NCBI GenBank assembly: GCA_025358205.1
Contig: JANYKG010000069.1
Location: 1-45,526 of the forward strand
DNA: 45,526 nucleotides
Source of the DNA: Armatimonadota bacterium
Lineage (GTDB): Bacteria > Armatimonadota > UBA5829 > DTJY01
Direction of reading: 5' to 3'
Positions within the stretch are counted from its first letter, which is position 1; each line of letters starts with the position of its first letter. This document shows positions 16,327 to 24,665 of this stretch, in pieces. The position numbers and the translations under genes were made by a program. A model generated the notes under the pieces. That model did no database searches. It was not told the origin of the DNA and saw only the letters and a program-made list of their open reading frames with translations.

Positions 16327-16355
16327 TTGCGTATCAGCCTCCTCCGGGCTATACT
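16327..16355 (+). promoter_or_regulatory. sigma70-type promoter for the GHL10 giant gene
   Basis: TTGCGT (16327-16332), a 17-base spacer and TATACT (16350-16355). The ATG at 16453 is ~90 bases downstream of the expected start site. The frame open upstream to 16327 would begin inside the -35 box and is rejected. Confidence 0.7.
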
Positions 16356-16452
16356 AGTAATAAGTGGTAATGTCGCAATACTCACTGCAACGGTAAATGT
16401 CAGGCCAGTGAAGCCCCGACACCCCGCTGTACAATCGCCGGAGGAGAGATCA

Positions 16453-19400
16453 ATGCGTAGACTCGTCTTGCCGATACTGATTCTGGCAGCAATCATTGCT
16501 TCATCCGCAATATGCTTTGCAGCCGCCGATGAATACCGTGCATTCTGGATTGATGCATGGGGCACGGGCGTACTAAGCCAAACAGAGGTGAACAACCTGC
16601 TGGGTACCGCCGGCACTAGTCAAAAGGGCCAGATTCGGGACGCCAACTGCAATATGGTAATCGTTCAGGTGCGGCGGAACTGCGATGCCAACTACCCGTC
16701 GTCAATGGGTGAGCCGTACATGTCAGGCCTCAGCCCTGCGCAGTTCAACTCTTTGCAGGCGGTCATCAACGCGGCGCACGACACAACCGGCGGCAAGCAG
16801 CGAGTCGAAGTACACGCATGGATGGTTACGTACCGCACGTCCGGGGGGGCAGTATACGCTGCTCACAGCAGCGCCCCAACCGGCAGCCTCACTACTCTAG
16901 ACAACTACTGGCCGTCGAGGGATGACACCGGCGCTGAGGTTTCCGATAAGGCGTTCGACCCGGGCCATCCTCTCGCGGAGGAGTACACCGTCAATGTTTT
17001 CATGGATGTGGTGAACAATTTCGACATAGACGGTGTTCATTACGACTATATCCGCTTCACAGCGAACAATCAGGGTTATAACCCCACCAGCATAGCTCGG
17101 TATAATGCGCGTTACGGCTTAACCGGACAACCGGCTGCGACCAACGAGCAATTCAAGCAGTGGCGGAGAGATCAGGTTTCCGCTACAGTACGCAAAGTAT
17201 ACGCCAAAGTGCAGGCCAGCAAGCCGAACGTAAAGGTATCAGGCTCGTTTGTCACTTGGAATCCAGCTCCTACCACCTCTACGCGTGCCGGATTCCAGGC
17301 AACACGCCCTTACTATGATGTTTATGCAGACTGGGATTCGTGGATGCAGGAAGGGATTGTTGACGTAGCCGTTCCCATGACCTACTACAACTATGCTTCA
17401 CTGCCGACTGACTGGACGAAGTGGATCAACTATGAAAAGGACCGCCATGGGAACAGGCATATGATTATCGGTCCGGGGATCTACCTGAACTCTCTGTCGA
17501 ACGCGATCCTTGAGATTCAGCAGACTCGCACCGCTTCACCATCCGGCAACTACGCTCAGGGATTCAGCGGGTATTCATACCGTGTGCCTTACGTCAGCGG
17601 CACATGGGCCGGTTTTGCCCCTTCGCTTCTTGCGCAGGTAACTCCCACGACTGCTAATCTGCCTGCTATGCCGTGGAAGACCGCTCCCACCAAGGGACAC
17701 ATCAGCGGCACAGTCACCATCGGAACCCCGCGGCCCACAGGTGCGTGGGCTGATGGCGCCACGGTATCAATCACCGGCCCTGAAACGCGAAGCATGCTGA
17801 CCGACGGCACCGGTTTCTATGCGTTTATTGACCTGACTCCGGGTTCATACGTGGTCACCGCCGCGAAGAGCGGATACCCAAATCAGCAGAGGAATGTGAA
17901 CGTGGGCATTGGCTCTGTTACCGGCAATATGTATGTCAACGATTTCGTGATGGGGAGCGGCACTCCGGCGCCGACTATCACGGCCGTTTCGTCTTCAGGA
18001 GTGACGACCAATGCAGCCACCGTCACCTGGACTACGGACCAGGCATCTTCGTCGTGGGTGGAGTATGGAACAACCACAAGCTACGGCAGTTCCACCAATC
18101 TTAACCCTGGTCTGGTAACTTCTCACTCACAGGGGATCACCGGACTGACACCGGGAATCACTTATCACTATCGAGTCACCTCAGCAAACACGAACGGCTC
18201 AACCACTTCGGGTGATTACACATTCACCACAGTGGGACCGCCGGCCATATCGAACGTAACGGCGACCGGCATAACCAACAACGCGGCCACCATCACGTGG
18301 ACTACAGACCAGGCGTCATCGTCACAGGTTGGGTATGGTACTACTACAAGTTACGGCAGCAGTTCAGCGTTGGACAGCGCTCAGGTCACATCGCATTCAG
18401 TGACAATTTCAGGGTTGTCTGCCAACACTCTGTATCACTACCGAGTACTCTCCGGGAACGCGAATGGTACTCGGACTTCGATAGACTTCACGTTCTCAAC
18501 GTTCGGACCGCCGACGATTACGTCTCCGTCGGCTAATAATATCACGGCAACCTCGGTGGTCATCACGTGGACTACCAGTTCACCGACTAATGGAACCGTC
18601 AATTACGGAACCACTGCGAGCTATGGGAACGCCACGACTGACACGAACACCAGCACGACGTCGCACAGCGTGACGTTGACGAATCTGAGTCCGACAACAA
18701 CCTATCACTACCAGTGCGTTTCGGCAAACGCATACGGCACTGCTCAGACCACCGACCTGACCTTTACTACTATAGCCGTTGCGAATGAAACCATTGTTGA
18801 CAACACCGATCCTGGGTGGACCAATACCGGAAACAGCGGTGGATGGACGTCCGGCTCCTACGCGGGTGTTCCGAGAATCGGTAGCAACTACGTGTATTTT
18901 GCGGGTGACGGCACGACTACCGAGTCTTCCATTACACGCAAGTGCCGTTGGACGCCCAGTCTTCCTGCGACAGGCACATACGATGTGTATGCCTTCTACC
19001 AGGTCGGAACAAACCGCAACACCGCCGCGCCGTTCGTTGTGCATTACAATGGCGGAATTCGTACCAGCATACAGAATCAGTACGGTAGTTCAAGCGCAAG
19101 CGGTTGGTTCCTGGTCGGGCAGGATCTGCCGTTCCTCGCCGGGACAGCAGGGTATCTTGAATTGACCACGCTCAGCGCCGACACAAAGCTGGTCAGCGCA
19201 GACGCCGCGAAGTTTGTGCTCAAGTCATTGACGGATACCACCGCTCCGGTAATGTCCAGCGTCACCGGCAACGGTCCGTATACAACCTCCACGACCACAT
19301 TGAACGGAACGTGGAGCGCAACGGACCCGGAGACGGGCATTCAGCGCTACGAATACGCGGTCGGCACCACCGCTGGCGGAACAGAGACCAAGGGCTGGAC

Positions 19401-20496
19401 TAGCGCCGGCGTAGCGACTTCTGCCGATATCACGGGTCTGTCGCTAACTTCCGGTACCACCTACTACATCAGCGCGCGTGCGGTGAACGGCGCGAACCTG
19501 ACATCAGCGCCTATGACCGCAAGCGGCGTGATGGTAGATACCACCGCCCCGATGATGGGAACACTGACCGACGAGATGTACACACTCTCCACCACAAGCC
19601 TGCAGGCATCGTGGACCGGCTCCGATCCGCAGAGCGGTATCCTACGCTACGAATACGCGCTCGGCGACACGCCTACCGGATCCGAGATCAGGGGTTGGAC
19701 GGGCGTTGGTACATCCACGTCCACAACCATCAGTGGTCTGTCGTTGGTGGTTGACGGAACCTACTACATCAGCGTCCGCGCTGTAAACAATGCAGGCCTG
19801 ACTTCGGACCCCGTAAGCTCTATGGACGGTGTAACGGTGGCCACTCCGGTTGCCGGAATAGCCGCAGCGAAGAGCTATGATAATGAGAAGGCAGTCTATC
19901 TGCCTGCGCGAACCATCACCGCGAAGTTTGCCAACCGATTCTACGTCGAGGAAGCAGATAGGCTGTCCGGTATCTGTGTGGATGCCACAACCACCTCGAC
20001 AGTTGGCCAGAAGATACCGATCTTCGGTAAGCTCGGGCTGTTGGATGGTGAGCGCGCTTTGCGGCACTGCAAGGTTATTGAGCCGGGCAGCGCCGGTGCG
20101 GACATAGACCCGTTGGCGATGATCACTCGGTCCATCGGTGGTGGTGTACTCGGCTATCAGGACGGCGTGTGGAGTTTGGATTCCGTGAAGACTCCAGATG
20201 AGGGGTTTGTCAATGAATGGCTGCAATCAATGGCTCTGAATAACATCGGACTCTTGGTTACTACATTCGGCAACGTGACCTATGCAGGCGACGGGTATTT
20301 CTATGTAGATGACGGTGCGATGGTGATTGACGGCTCTGGCCACTCCGGCGTGAAGATACTCGCGGCAGGGCTGACGTTCCCGTCTACGGGGATGGTCAGG
20401 GTGACTGGAATATCCTCATGCGATCTGAACGCTGAGGGAAAAATCGTCCGGATGATTCATGCGAGGAGCAACTCCGATATCGCCGTTATAAACTAG
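16453..20496 (+). CDS. Secreted multidomain GHL10-family glycosyl hydrolase-like protein
   Basis: 1347 residues; ATG 16453 with GGAGGA seven bases upstream. MRRLVLPILILAAIIASSAICFA is a signal peptide. Residues ~28-395 are a GHL10/DUF187 TIM barrel (EYRAFWIDAWGTG, VHYDYIRF, VAVPMTYYNY). Next come a carboxypeptidase-regulatory-like beta-sandwich (~417-495), three Fn3/purple-phosphatase-N-like repeats (~505-775, each with TWTT...VEYGTT-type words and YHYRV), a golvesin-like module (~777-920), two more Ig/Fn3-like repeats (~925-1125, beginning DTTAP) and a C-terminal beta-domain (~1130-1347) ending in GMVRVTGISS. The architecture fits a secreted or surface glycan-binding hydrolase. It is Thr/Ser-rich and is monocistronic between a good promoter and a terminator. 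Confidence 0.88.
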   Translation: MRRLVLPILILAAIIASSAICFAAADEYRAFWIDAWGTGVLSQTEVNNLLGTAGTSQKGQIRDANCNMVIVQVRRNCDANYPSSMGEPYMSGLSPAQFNSLQAVINAAHDTTGGKQRVEVHAWMVTYRTSGGAVYAAHSSAPTGSLTTLDNYWPSRDDTGAEVSDKAFDPGHPLAEEYTVNVFMDVVNNFDIDGVHYDYIRFTANNQGYNPTSIARYNARYGLTGQPAATNEQFKQWRRDQVSATVRKVYAKVQASKPNVKVSGSFVTWNPAPTTSTRAGFQATRPYYDVYADWDSWMQEGIVDVAVPMTYYNYASLPTDWTKWINYEKDRHGNRHMIIGPGIYLNSLSNAILEIQQTRTASPSGNYAQGFSGYSYRVPYVSGTWAGFAPSLLAQVTPTTANLPAMPWKTAPTKGHISGTVTIGTPRPTGAWADGATVSITGPETRSMLTDGTGFYAFIDLTPGSYVVTAAKSGYPNQQRNVNVGIGSVTGNMYVNDFVMGSGTPAPTITAVSSSGVTTNAATVTWTTDQASSSWVEYGTTTSYGSSTNLNPGLVTSHSQGITGLTPGITYHYRVTSANTNGSTTSGDYTFTTVGPPAISNVTATGITNNAATITWTTDQASSSQVGYGTTTSYGSSSALDSAQVTSHSVTISGLSANTLYHYRVLSGNANGTRTSIDFTFSTFGPPTITSPSANNITATSVVITWTTSSPTNGTVNYGTTASYGNATTDTNTSTTSHSVTLTNLSPTTTYHYQCVSANAYGTAQTTDLTFTTIAVANETIVDNTDPGWTNTGNSGGWTSGSYAGVPRIGSNYVYFAGDGTTTESSITRKCRWTPSLPATGTYDVYAFYQVGTNRNTAAPFVVHYNGGIRTSIQNQYGSSSASGWFLVGQDLPFLAGTAGYLELTTLSADTKLVSADAAKFVLKSLTDTTAPVMSSVTGNGPYTTSTTTLNGTWSATDPETGIQRYEYAVGTTAGGTETKGWTSAGVATSADITGLSLTSGTTYYISARAVNGANLTSAPMTASGVMVDTTAPMMGTLTDEMYTLSTTSLQASWTGSDPQSGILRYEYALGDTPTGSEIRGWTGVGTSTSTTISGLSLVVDGTYYISVRAVNNAGLTSDPVSSMDGVTVATPVAGIAAAKSYDNEKAVYLPARTITAKFANRFYVEEADRLSGICVDATTTSTVGQKIPIFGKLGLLDGERALRHCKVIEPGSAGADIDPLAMITRSIGGGVLGYQDGVWSLDSVKTPDEGFVNEWLQSMALNNIGLLVTTFGNVTYAGDGYFYVDDGAMVIDGSGHSGVKILAAGLTFPSTGMVRVTGISSCDLNAEGKIVRMIHARSNSDIAVIN

Positions 20497-20521
20497 CTGC
20501 TAAGTCGGAATATCAGAAAAC

Positions 20522-20562
20522 AAAAAGCGGGGCGGGTGGACTTATCCACCTGCCCCGCTTTC
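20522..20562 (+). terminator. Rho-independent terminator (bidirectional type)
   Basis: A 16-base stem, AAAGCGGGGCGGGTGG (20524-20539) with CCACCTGCCCCGCTTT (20546-20561), has one G-T wobble and a six-base loop. It is flanked by an A-run and a short T-run and lies 26 bases after the GHL10 stop. It can also stop minus-strand transcripts. Confidence 0.85.
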
Positions 20563-20570
20563 TAATGTGT

Positions 20571-20612
20571 CGCTAGCGATCCCAGAGAAGTCGGCAAACT
20601 GCCGGCGCTACC
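20571..20612. repeat. Partial hairpin element, GCCGGC/GCTACC type
   Basis: tcggcaaactgccggcgcta (20591-20610) resembles the right half of the element at 40901-40957. The left arm is not intact. Confidence 0.45.
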
Positions 20613-20613
20613 T

Positions 20614-20709
20614 CTAGACTTCCAGATTCAGCCACTTCACCTCATCGGGCGTCAGTTTCATCCACCCCACCTTCAGTGAGATGTGCATCTCCTCGGGAGT
20701 CGCCGGCTC
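20614..20709 (-). pseudogene. C-terminal relic of an aldo/keto reductase
   Basis: The minus-strand frame between an in-frame TAG (20712-20710) and a stop at 20616-20614 encodes PATPEEMHISLKVGWMKLTP followed by DEVKWLNLEV. This matches the last ~29 residues of the Gfo/Idh-AKR fusion (PATPEEMHISLKALDVTLTP, then EEVKWLNLE) at 21581-21670. No start codon and no other AKR motif remain. It is a leftover of a second AKR copy, diverged by several substitutions. Confidence 0.8.
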
Positions 20710-20722
20710 CTAATCCCCAATG

Positions 20723-21565
20723 TCATGCCTGCGGCAACAGCTCGGCGAGCCTGGCCTTGGACATGAAGGTCGCCTCTCTGCCTGCCAGTTCCATGCTCCA
20801 GTAGGCGTTGATCCCGAGCCTGAGCACTTCGGCGATGGACGAAGCGTAGTCGATCTCGCCCCACCCCAGGCCCTGGTGATCATCCTTGGCGCCCTTGTTG
20901 TCGTGCAGGTGCAGGACCCAGACCTTCTCCCTGAGCTTCCCGAGAATGCTCTTCATCATGACCGTCCGGTCCGGCAGTGGGCGGTCGTTGTAGTTCAGAT
21001 TGTGGTGACCGAAGTCGAAGGTCAGCCCCAGATTCGGGCAGTCAAGGTCGGCGAAGAAGCGGACGAGGTCCTCCTCCTTGCCCATGAACCAGGGCATCAT
21101 GTTCTCGGTGCAGATCCGGACACCAAGCGGCTGGGCGAAGGTGACCAGTTCCTCGTACGACCTGAGCATCATGTTCCAGAACACGTCCCTCGGATACCAT
21201 TTGGCGTGCCCGGACGGCGTGCCCGGATGGATTGTTATCGTATCACACTCAAGGTCGTGGGCAAGCTCGATCTCGCGTTTGAACTGGCGGACGGCTTCGG
21301 CCCTGGTATGGTCGTTGATGAAGCAGATGTTAAGGGACATGAAAGATCCATGCACGAGCAACTTCACACCGAGGGACTGAGCCAGTGCCAATGCATTGCG
21401 CCGGCGTTCGGGCGTCAGCACGTCCGGTGTCTGCTCCAGATACTCCGGGCAGAACTCGAACATGTCGAGCCCCAGTTCCGCGATACCGCGGATCATGTCC
21501 TCGAAAGACGGGAAACCGCCCTCTTCCCTATGAAACGTGTCCTGGTTGATTCCGATATGCGGCAT
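20723..21565 (-). CDS. Sugar phosphate isomerase/epimerase-like TIM-barrel protein
   Basis: 280 residues, ATG 21565 after AAAGGACG. It is a single AP-endonuclease-2/xylose-isomerase-like barrel (PF01261). Metal-ligand segments are visible: HGSFMSL, TIHPG, ICTENMMPW (Glu), LTFDFGHHN (Asp, His), VLHLHDN and SMELAG (Glu near the C-terminus). This set fits the divalent-metal site of the family. It would isomerise or epimerise a sugar or inositol derivative in the cytoplasm. It is 15 bases downstream of the Gfo/Idh-AKR fusion gene and surely co-transcribed, which pairs dehydrogenation with isomerisation of one substrate (inference). Confidence 0.88.
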   Translation of the reverse strand: MPHIGINQDTFHREEGGFPSFEDMIRGIAELGLDMFEFCPEYLEQTPDVLTPERRRNALALAQSLGVKLLVHGSFMSLNICFINDHTRAEAVRQFKREIELAHDLECDTITIHPGTPSGHAKWYPRDVFWNMMLRSYEELVTFAQPLGVRICTENMMPWFMGKEEDLVRFFADLDCPNLGLTFDFGHHNLNYNDRPLPDRTVMMKSILGKLREKVWVLHLHDNKGAKDDHQGLGWGEIDYASSIAEVLRLGINAYWSMELAGREATFMSKARLAELLPQA

Positions 21566-21580
21566 CGTTACGTCCTTTCA

Positions 21581-23563
21581 TCACTCGAGGTTCAGCCACT
21601 TGACCTCTTCGGGGGTCAGGGTGACGTCTAGGGCCTTCAGTGAGATGTGCATCTCCTCGGGGGTCGCCGGACCGAACAGCGCGAACGTCGGGAACGACTG
21701 GCACAGCACGTAGGCCATCGCGATCACCACGGGCGTCACACCCTTCTTTGCGGCCAGCTCCTTCGCGCGCGCCAGCCTGCGGAAGTTGTCCTCGCTGTAC
21801 CAGCACGAAACCAACCCGCTGTCAGAGGTGTTGTTCTCATCGCCGTATACGAAGAATCCTTTCGCCGTACTCGACCAGGACATGATGGGCATGCGCGAGT
21901 TCTCGAACCAGGTCCTCGATTCGATATCCGATGAGGCTATGCAGCCCGCCCACGGCGCTTCCACCATCCGCGCCAGGCTGAAGTTGTTGCTGACGGCCGA
22001 GATACCCCTCAGGCTCTTCGACGCAGCGTAAGCATTGGCGGACTTGATGCGCTCGACCGACCAGTTCGACACGCCGAACGCCTTCATCTGCCCCGCCCGG
22101 CTGTGCTGGTTCATCACGTCAATGAACTCGCCGACCGGGATTTCCGGGTTGTCTCTGTGCATCATGTAGATGTCCACATAGTCCATCTGCAGACGCTCCA
22201 GGGTCTCCAGGAACTGCTTGGAGAGATTGACCGGATCGCAGTTCGGGGTGTGCGCGCCCTTCGCGAGGACAACCACCTGCTCGCGAACGTTGCGGTTCTT
22301 GACCCACTGGCCGATGGTAGCGTCACTGGTGCCGTAAATGTACGCCGTGTCGAAGCAGTTGCCTCCGCATCGGAAGTACTCGTCGAACATGACGGACGAG
22401 TAGGGCAGTCCGTTCCCGCCGGGCGTGCCCATTACCAGTTTGGATACCGGCTTGTCCAACCCTTCGATGCTGCCGTACTCCATGCCGGCGTCTACTCGAA
22501 CCCTCAGCGGTCGGCCGTCCACGGTCGGGAAGTCCGCGCCGGGTTTCTCCACGTCATAGGCCTGACCGATGCCCTGCCGCCACTGGTCCAGCGTGCGGAT
22601 GTTGCCGAGCGAGTCGCCCCACGACATCTCAGGCGCCTGGCGGTTCTCGATATTGGCGGCAACAACGTCGGCTTCGAGAGCGTACAAGCTGTTCGCGTAG
22701 GCGTCTACGATAATCTCTTCGGGCTCCTTGCCGTTCTTGTTGACGATGATCTTACCCACCGCCGCAAATCTGCCGGGATTCCAGGGAATCGGTATGAAGA
22801 TGCTGCCCTCTGTGCCGAAGATGCGGACCACGTTTTCCTGGCTCAGGCGAACACCGGTGGCGACCTGCGCGATGATATCCCCAGGGAATCTGAGAATGCC
22901 CACGGTGTACTCGTCAACGCCCGTCTCGCCGATGTGACCGGCGGCCTTCACTTCAATCGGCTCAGCGTACGGTTTGCCGGTTGCCTCACCAGCCACGAGT
23001 CGGGCCATGGAAGTGGCGTAGCACCCTACGTCCAGGATTCCGCCGCCGCCCAGCGCGTTCGAGAACAGCCGTCCCTCCGGGTTCCAGCCTGCGTAGAAGC
23101 TGAACGTCGCCTGGATGATCTTGACGTCACCGATGACCTTCTCACGGAGCAGTTCGCGCAGTTTCGCGGTCTGCGGATGGCAGCGGTACATGAACGCTTC
23201 CATGAAGAAGACATCGTGCTGTCTGGCCGCCTCGATCACAGCCATCGCCTGCGGGTAGTTGAGCGTTACGGGCTTCTCGCAGAGGATGTGCTTGCCCGCC
23301 TCCGCGCACTTGATCGCCCACTCGGCGTGCAGGGGATGCGGCGGGGCGATGTAGACGGCCTGTACGTCCTTATCCGCCAGCAGGTCTTCGTAGCAGGCGT
23401 ATCGGCGCGGCACGCCGAACTCCTCGCCGAACTTGTCAGCGGATGCCTGCGACCGGCTTCCGACGGCTAGCAGTTCGCCCGTCTTCGATTCCGCGAGACC
23501 TTTGGCGAACATGCCTGCGATGCGGCCCGTGCTGAGAATGCCCCATTTCAACTTGTCTGTCAC
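21581..23563 (-). CDS. Gfo/Idh/MocA oxidoreductase-aldo/keto reductase fusion
   Basis: 660 residues. GTG 23563 is chosen because GGAGG lies eight bases upstream. The in-frame ATG 23578 carries that GGAGG inside its own codons and lacks a ribosome site. Residues ~1-335 are a complete Gfo/Idh/MocA protein (KWGILSTGRIAGMF, EKPVTLNYPQAM, GGGGILDVGCYATSMARL). A linker leads to ~375-660, an aldo/keto reductase with the full catalytic tetrad: Asp and Tyr in NCFDTAYIYGTSD, Lys in VVLAKGAH and His in DIYMMHRDN; FGVSNWSVERI also fits. One polypeptide thus joins two NAD(P)-dependent sugar redox enzymes. The sugar isomerase gene follows. A strong promoter lies upstream. Confidence 0.9.
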   Translation of the reverse strand: MTDKLKWGILSTGRIAGMFAKGLAESKTGELLAVGSRSQASADKFGEEFGVPRRYACYEDLLADKDVQAVYIAPPHPLHAEWAIKCAEAGKHILCEKPVTLNYPQAMAVIEAARQHDVFFMEAFMYRCHPQTAKLRELLREKVIGDVKIIQATFSFYAGWNPEGRLFSNALGGGGILDVGCYATSMARLVAGEATGKPYAEPIEVKAAGHIGETGVDEYTVGILRFPGDIIAQVATGVRLSQENVVRIFGTEGSIFIPIPWNPGRFAAVGKIIVNKNGKEPEEIIVDAYANSLYALEADVVAANIENRQAPEMSWGDSLGNIRTLDQWRQGIGQAYDVEKPGADFPTVDGRPLRVRVDAGMEYGSIEGLDKPVSKLVMGTPGGNGLPYSSVMFDEYFRCGGNCFDTAYIYGTSDATIGQWVKNRNVREQVVVLAKGAHTPNCDPVNLSKQFLETLERLQMDYVDIYMMHRDNPEIPVGEFIDVMNQHSRAGQMKAFGVSNWSVERIKSANAYAASKSLRGISAVSNNFSLARMVEAPWAGCIASSDIESRTWFENSRMPIMSWSSTAKGFFVYGDENNTSDSGLVSCWYSEDNFRRLARAKELAAKKGVTPVVIAMAYVLCQSFPTFALFGPATPEEMHISLKALDVTLTPEEVKWLNLE

Positions 23564-23606
23564 TGTTCCGTCCTCCATGAAAACTTAGAGCGATGATACT
23601 GGTGAG

Positions 23607-23636
23607 ATTCTACCTCTGTGCAGTCCGCAGTGTCAA
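23607..23636 (-). promoter_or_regulatory. sigma70-type promoter for the fusion gene/isomerase operon
   Basis: Minus strand: perfect TTGACA (23636-23631), an 18-base spacer and TAGAAT (23612-23607). It is divergent from the cysteine synthase promoter 29 bases away. Confidence 0.7.
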
Positions 23637-23664
23637 CGAAATGACCGCCCCTGAGTAAACAAAC

Positions 23665-23694
23665 TTGAACATTCTTGTTCCTCGGCCATATAAT
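23665..23694 (+). promoter_or_regulatory. sigma70-type promoter for cysteine synthase
   Basis: TTGAAC (23665-23670), an 18-base spacer and perfect TATAAT (23689-23694). The ATG is 38 bases after the -10 box. Confidence 0.75.
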
Positions 23695-23731
23695 GTCGGT
23701 GTCCGACCAAACTTCAGGGAGAAGAGAACGC

Positions 23732-24619
23732 ATGCTGACTGACAACATTCTGACCTTGATTGGCAACACACCGCTCATTCGGCTGAAGGGCGAGAACATA
23801 TACGCGAAGTGCGAGTTCCTGAACCCCGGAGGCAGCATCAAGGACCGGGTCGCCCTTGCCATGCTGGAAGGCGCGGAACGGGACGGGCGGCTGAAACCCG
23901 ATTCCATCATCGTGGAGCCGACCTCCGGCAACACCGGCATCGGCATCGCGCTGGTTGGGCGGATGAAGGGCTACAAGGTGCGCATTGTCATGCCCGAGGG
24001 GATGAGCGAGGAGCGGAAGAAGATCATCCGCGCGCTGGGCGCCGACCTGATTCTGACGCCTGACGAGGAGAGCATCGGCGGAGCGGTTCAGCGAGTGGAG
24101 GAAATGGCGGCGGCAGACCCCAAGGTCTTCGTCCCTCAGCAGTTCGAGAACCCGGACAACCCGCGGGTCCACTACGAACAGACCGCGGCTGAGCTTTGGC
24201 GGCAGATGAACGGCGACATCTCATGCTTCGTGGCGGGCGTCGGCAGCGGCGGGACACTTCAGGGCGTTGGCCGGTTCCTCAAGGAGCACAAACCGTCGGC
24301 CCGAATAGTCGCGGTTGAACCGAAGAACGTATCAGCGCTGCTGGGTCATGAGCCAGGCCTGCACCAGATACAGGGCATCGGCGACGGGTTCATCCCGGCG
24401 ATACTTGACCCGGCAATGATTGACGAGGTGGTGGAAGTCACTGACGACGACGCCATCCGCACGGCGCGCTCGCTCGCGAACGACTTCGGCCTGCTGGTCG
24501 GCACCTCCGCCGGCGCGAACATCTGGGCGGCGCGGGAACTGGCAACGCGGATTGACGGCAATGTGGCGACGGTGCTCCCCGACCGCGCGGAGCGGTATTT
24601 TAGCACGGCCCTGCTCTGA
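23732..24619 (+). CDS. cysK: Cysteine synthase (O-acetylserine sulfhydrylase)
   Basis: 295 residues from ATG 23732. An upstream in-frame ATG (23675) lies inside the promoter and is rejected. It is a fold-type II PLP enzyme with LIGNTPLIRL, the Schiff-base lysine K37 in NPGGSIKDR, the substrate loop TSGNTG and the phosphate loop GVGSGGTLQG. QIQGIGDGFIP and LVGTSAGAN near the C-terminus are typical of CysK. It makes L-cysteine from O-acetylserine and sulfide in the cytoplasm. The length is close to CysM/CysK norms, slightly short at the N-terminus. No serine acetyltransferase gene is near. Cystathionine beta-synthase-like activity cannot be excluded by reading alone. Confidence 0.9.
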   Translation: MLTDNILTLIGNTPLIRLKGENIYAKCEFLNPGGSIKDRVALAMLEGAERDGRLKPDSIIVEPTSGNTGIGIALVGRMKGYKVRIVMPEGMSEERKKIIRALGADLILTPDEESIGGAVQRVEEMAAADPKVFVPQQFENPDNPRVHYEQTAAELWRQMNGDISCFVAGVGSGGTLQGVGRFLKEHKPSARIVAVEPKNVSALLGHEPGLHQIQGIGDGFIPAILDPAMIDEVVEVTDDDAIRTARSLANDFGLLVGTSAGANIWAARELATRIDGNVATVLPDRAERYFSTALL

Positions 24620-24641
24620 TGCTGCACCGTGAGACGGCGGG

Positions 24642-24665
24642 ATGAGTAAGAGTATGAATAAGAGC
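24642..24665. repeat. AGTAAGAGTA-type repeat at a gene start
   Basis: Degenerate GAGTAAGAGTATGAATAAGAG words overlap the first codons (MSKSMNKS) of the ceramidase-like gene. They recall the CGAGTA repeat at 15781-15798. Confidence 0.5.

Noticed and set aside
22103-23470. 455-residue plus-strand frame
   Set aside because: Antisense to the Gfo/Idh-AKR fusion, whose catalytic motifs are intact; no ribosome site.
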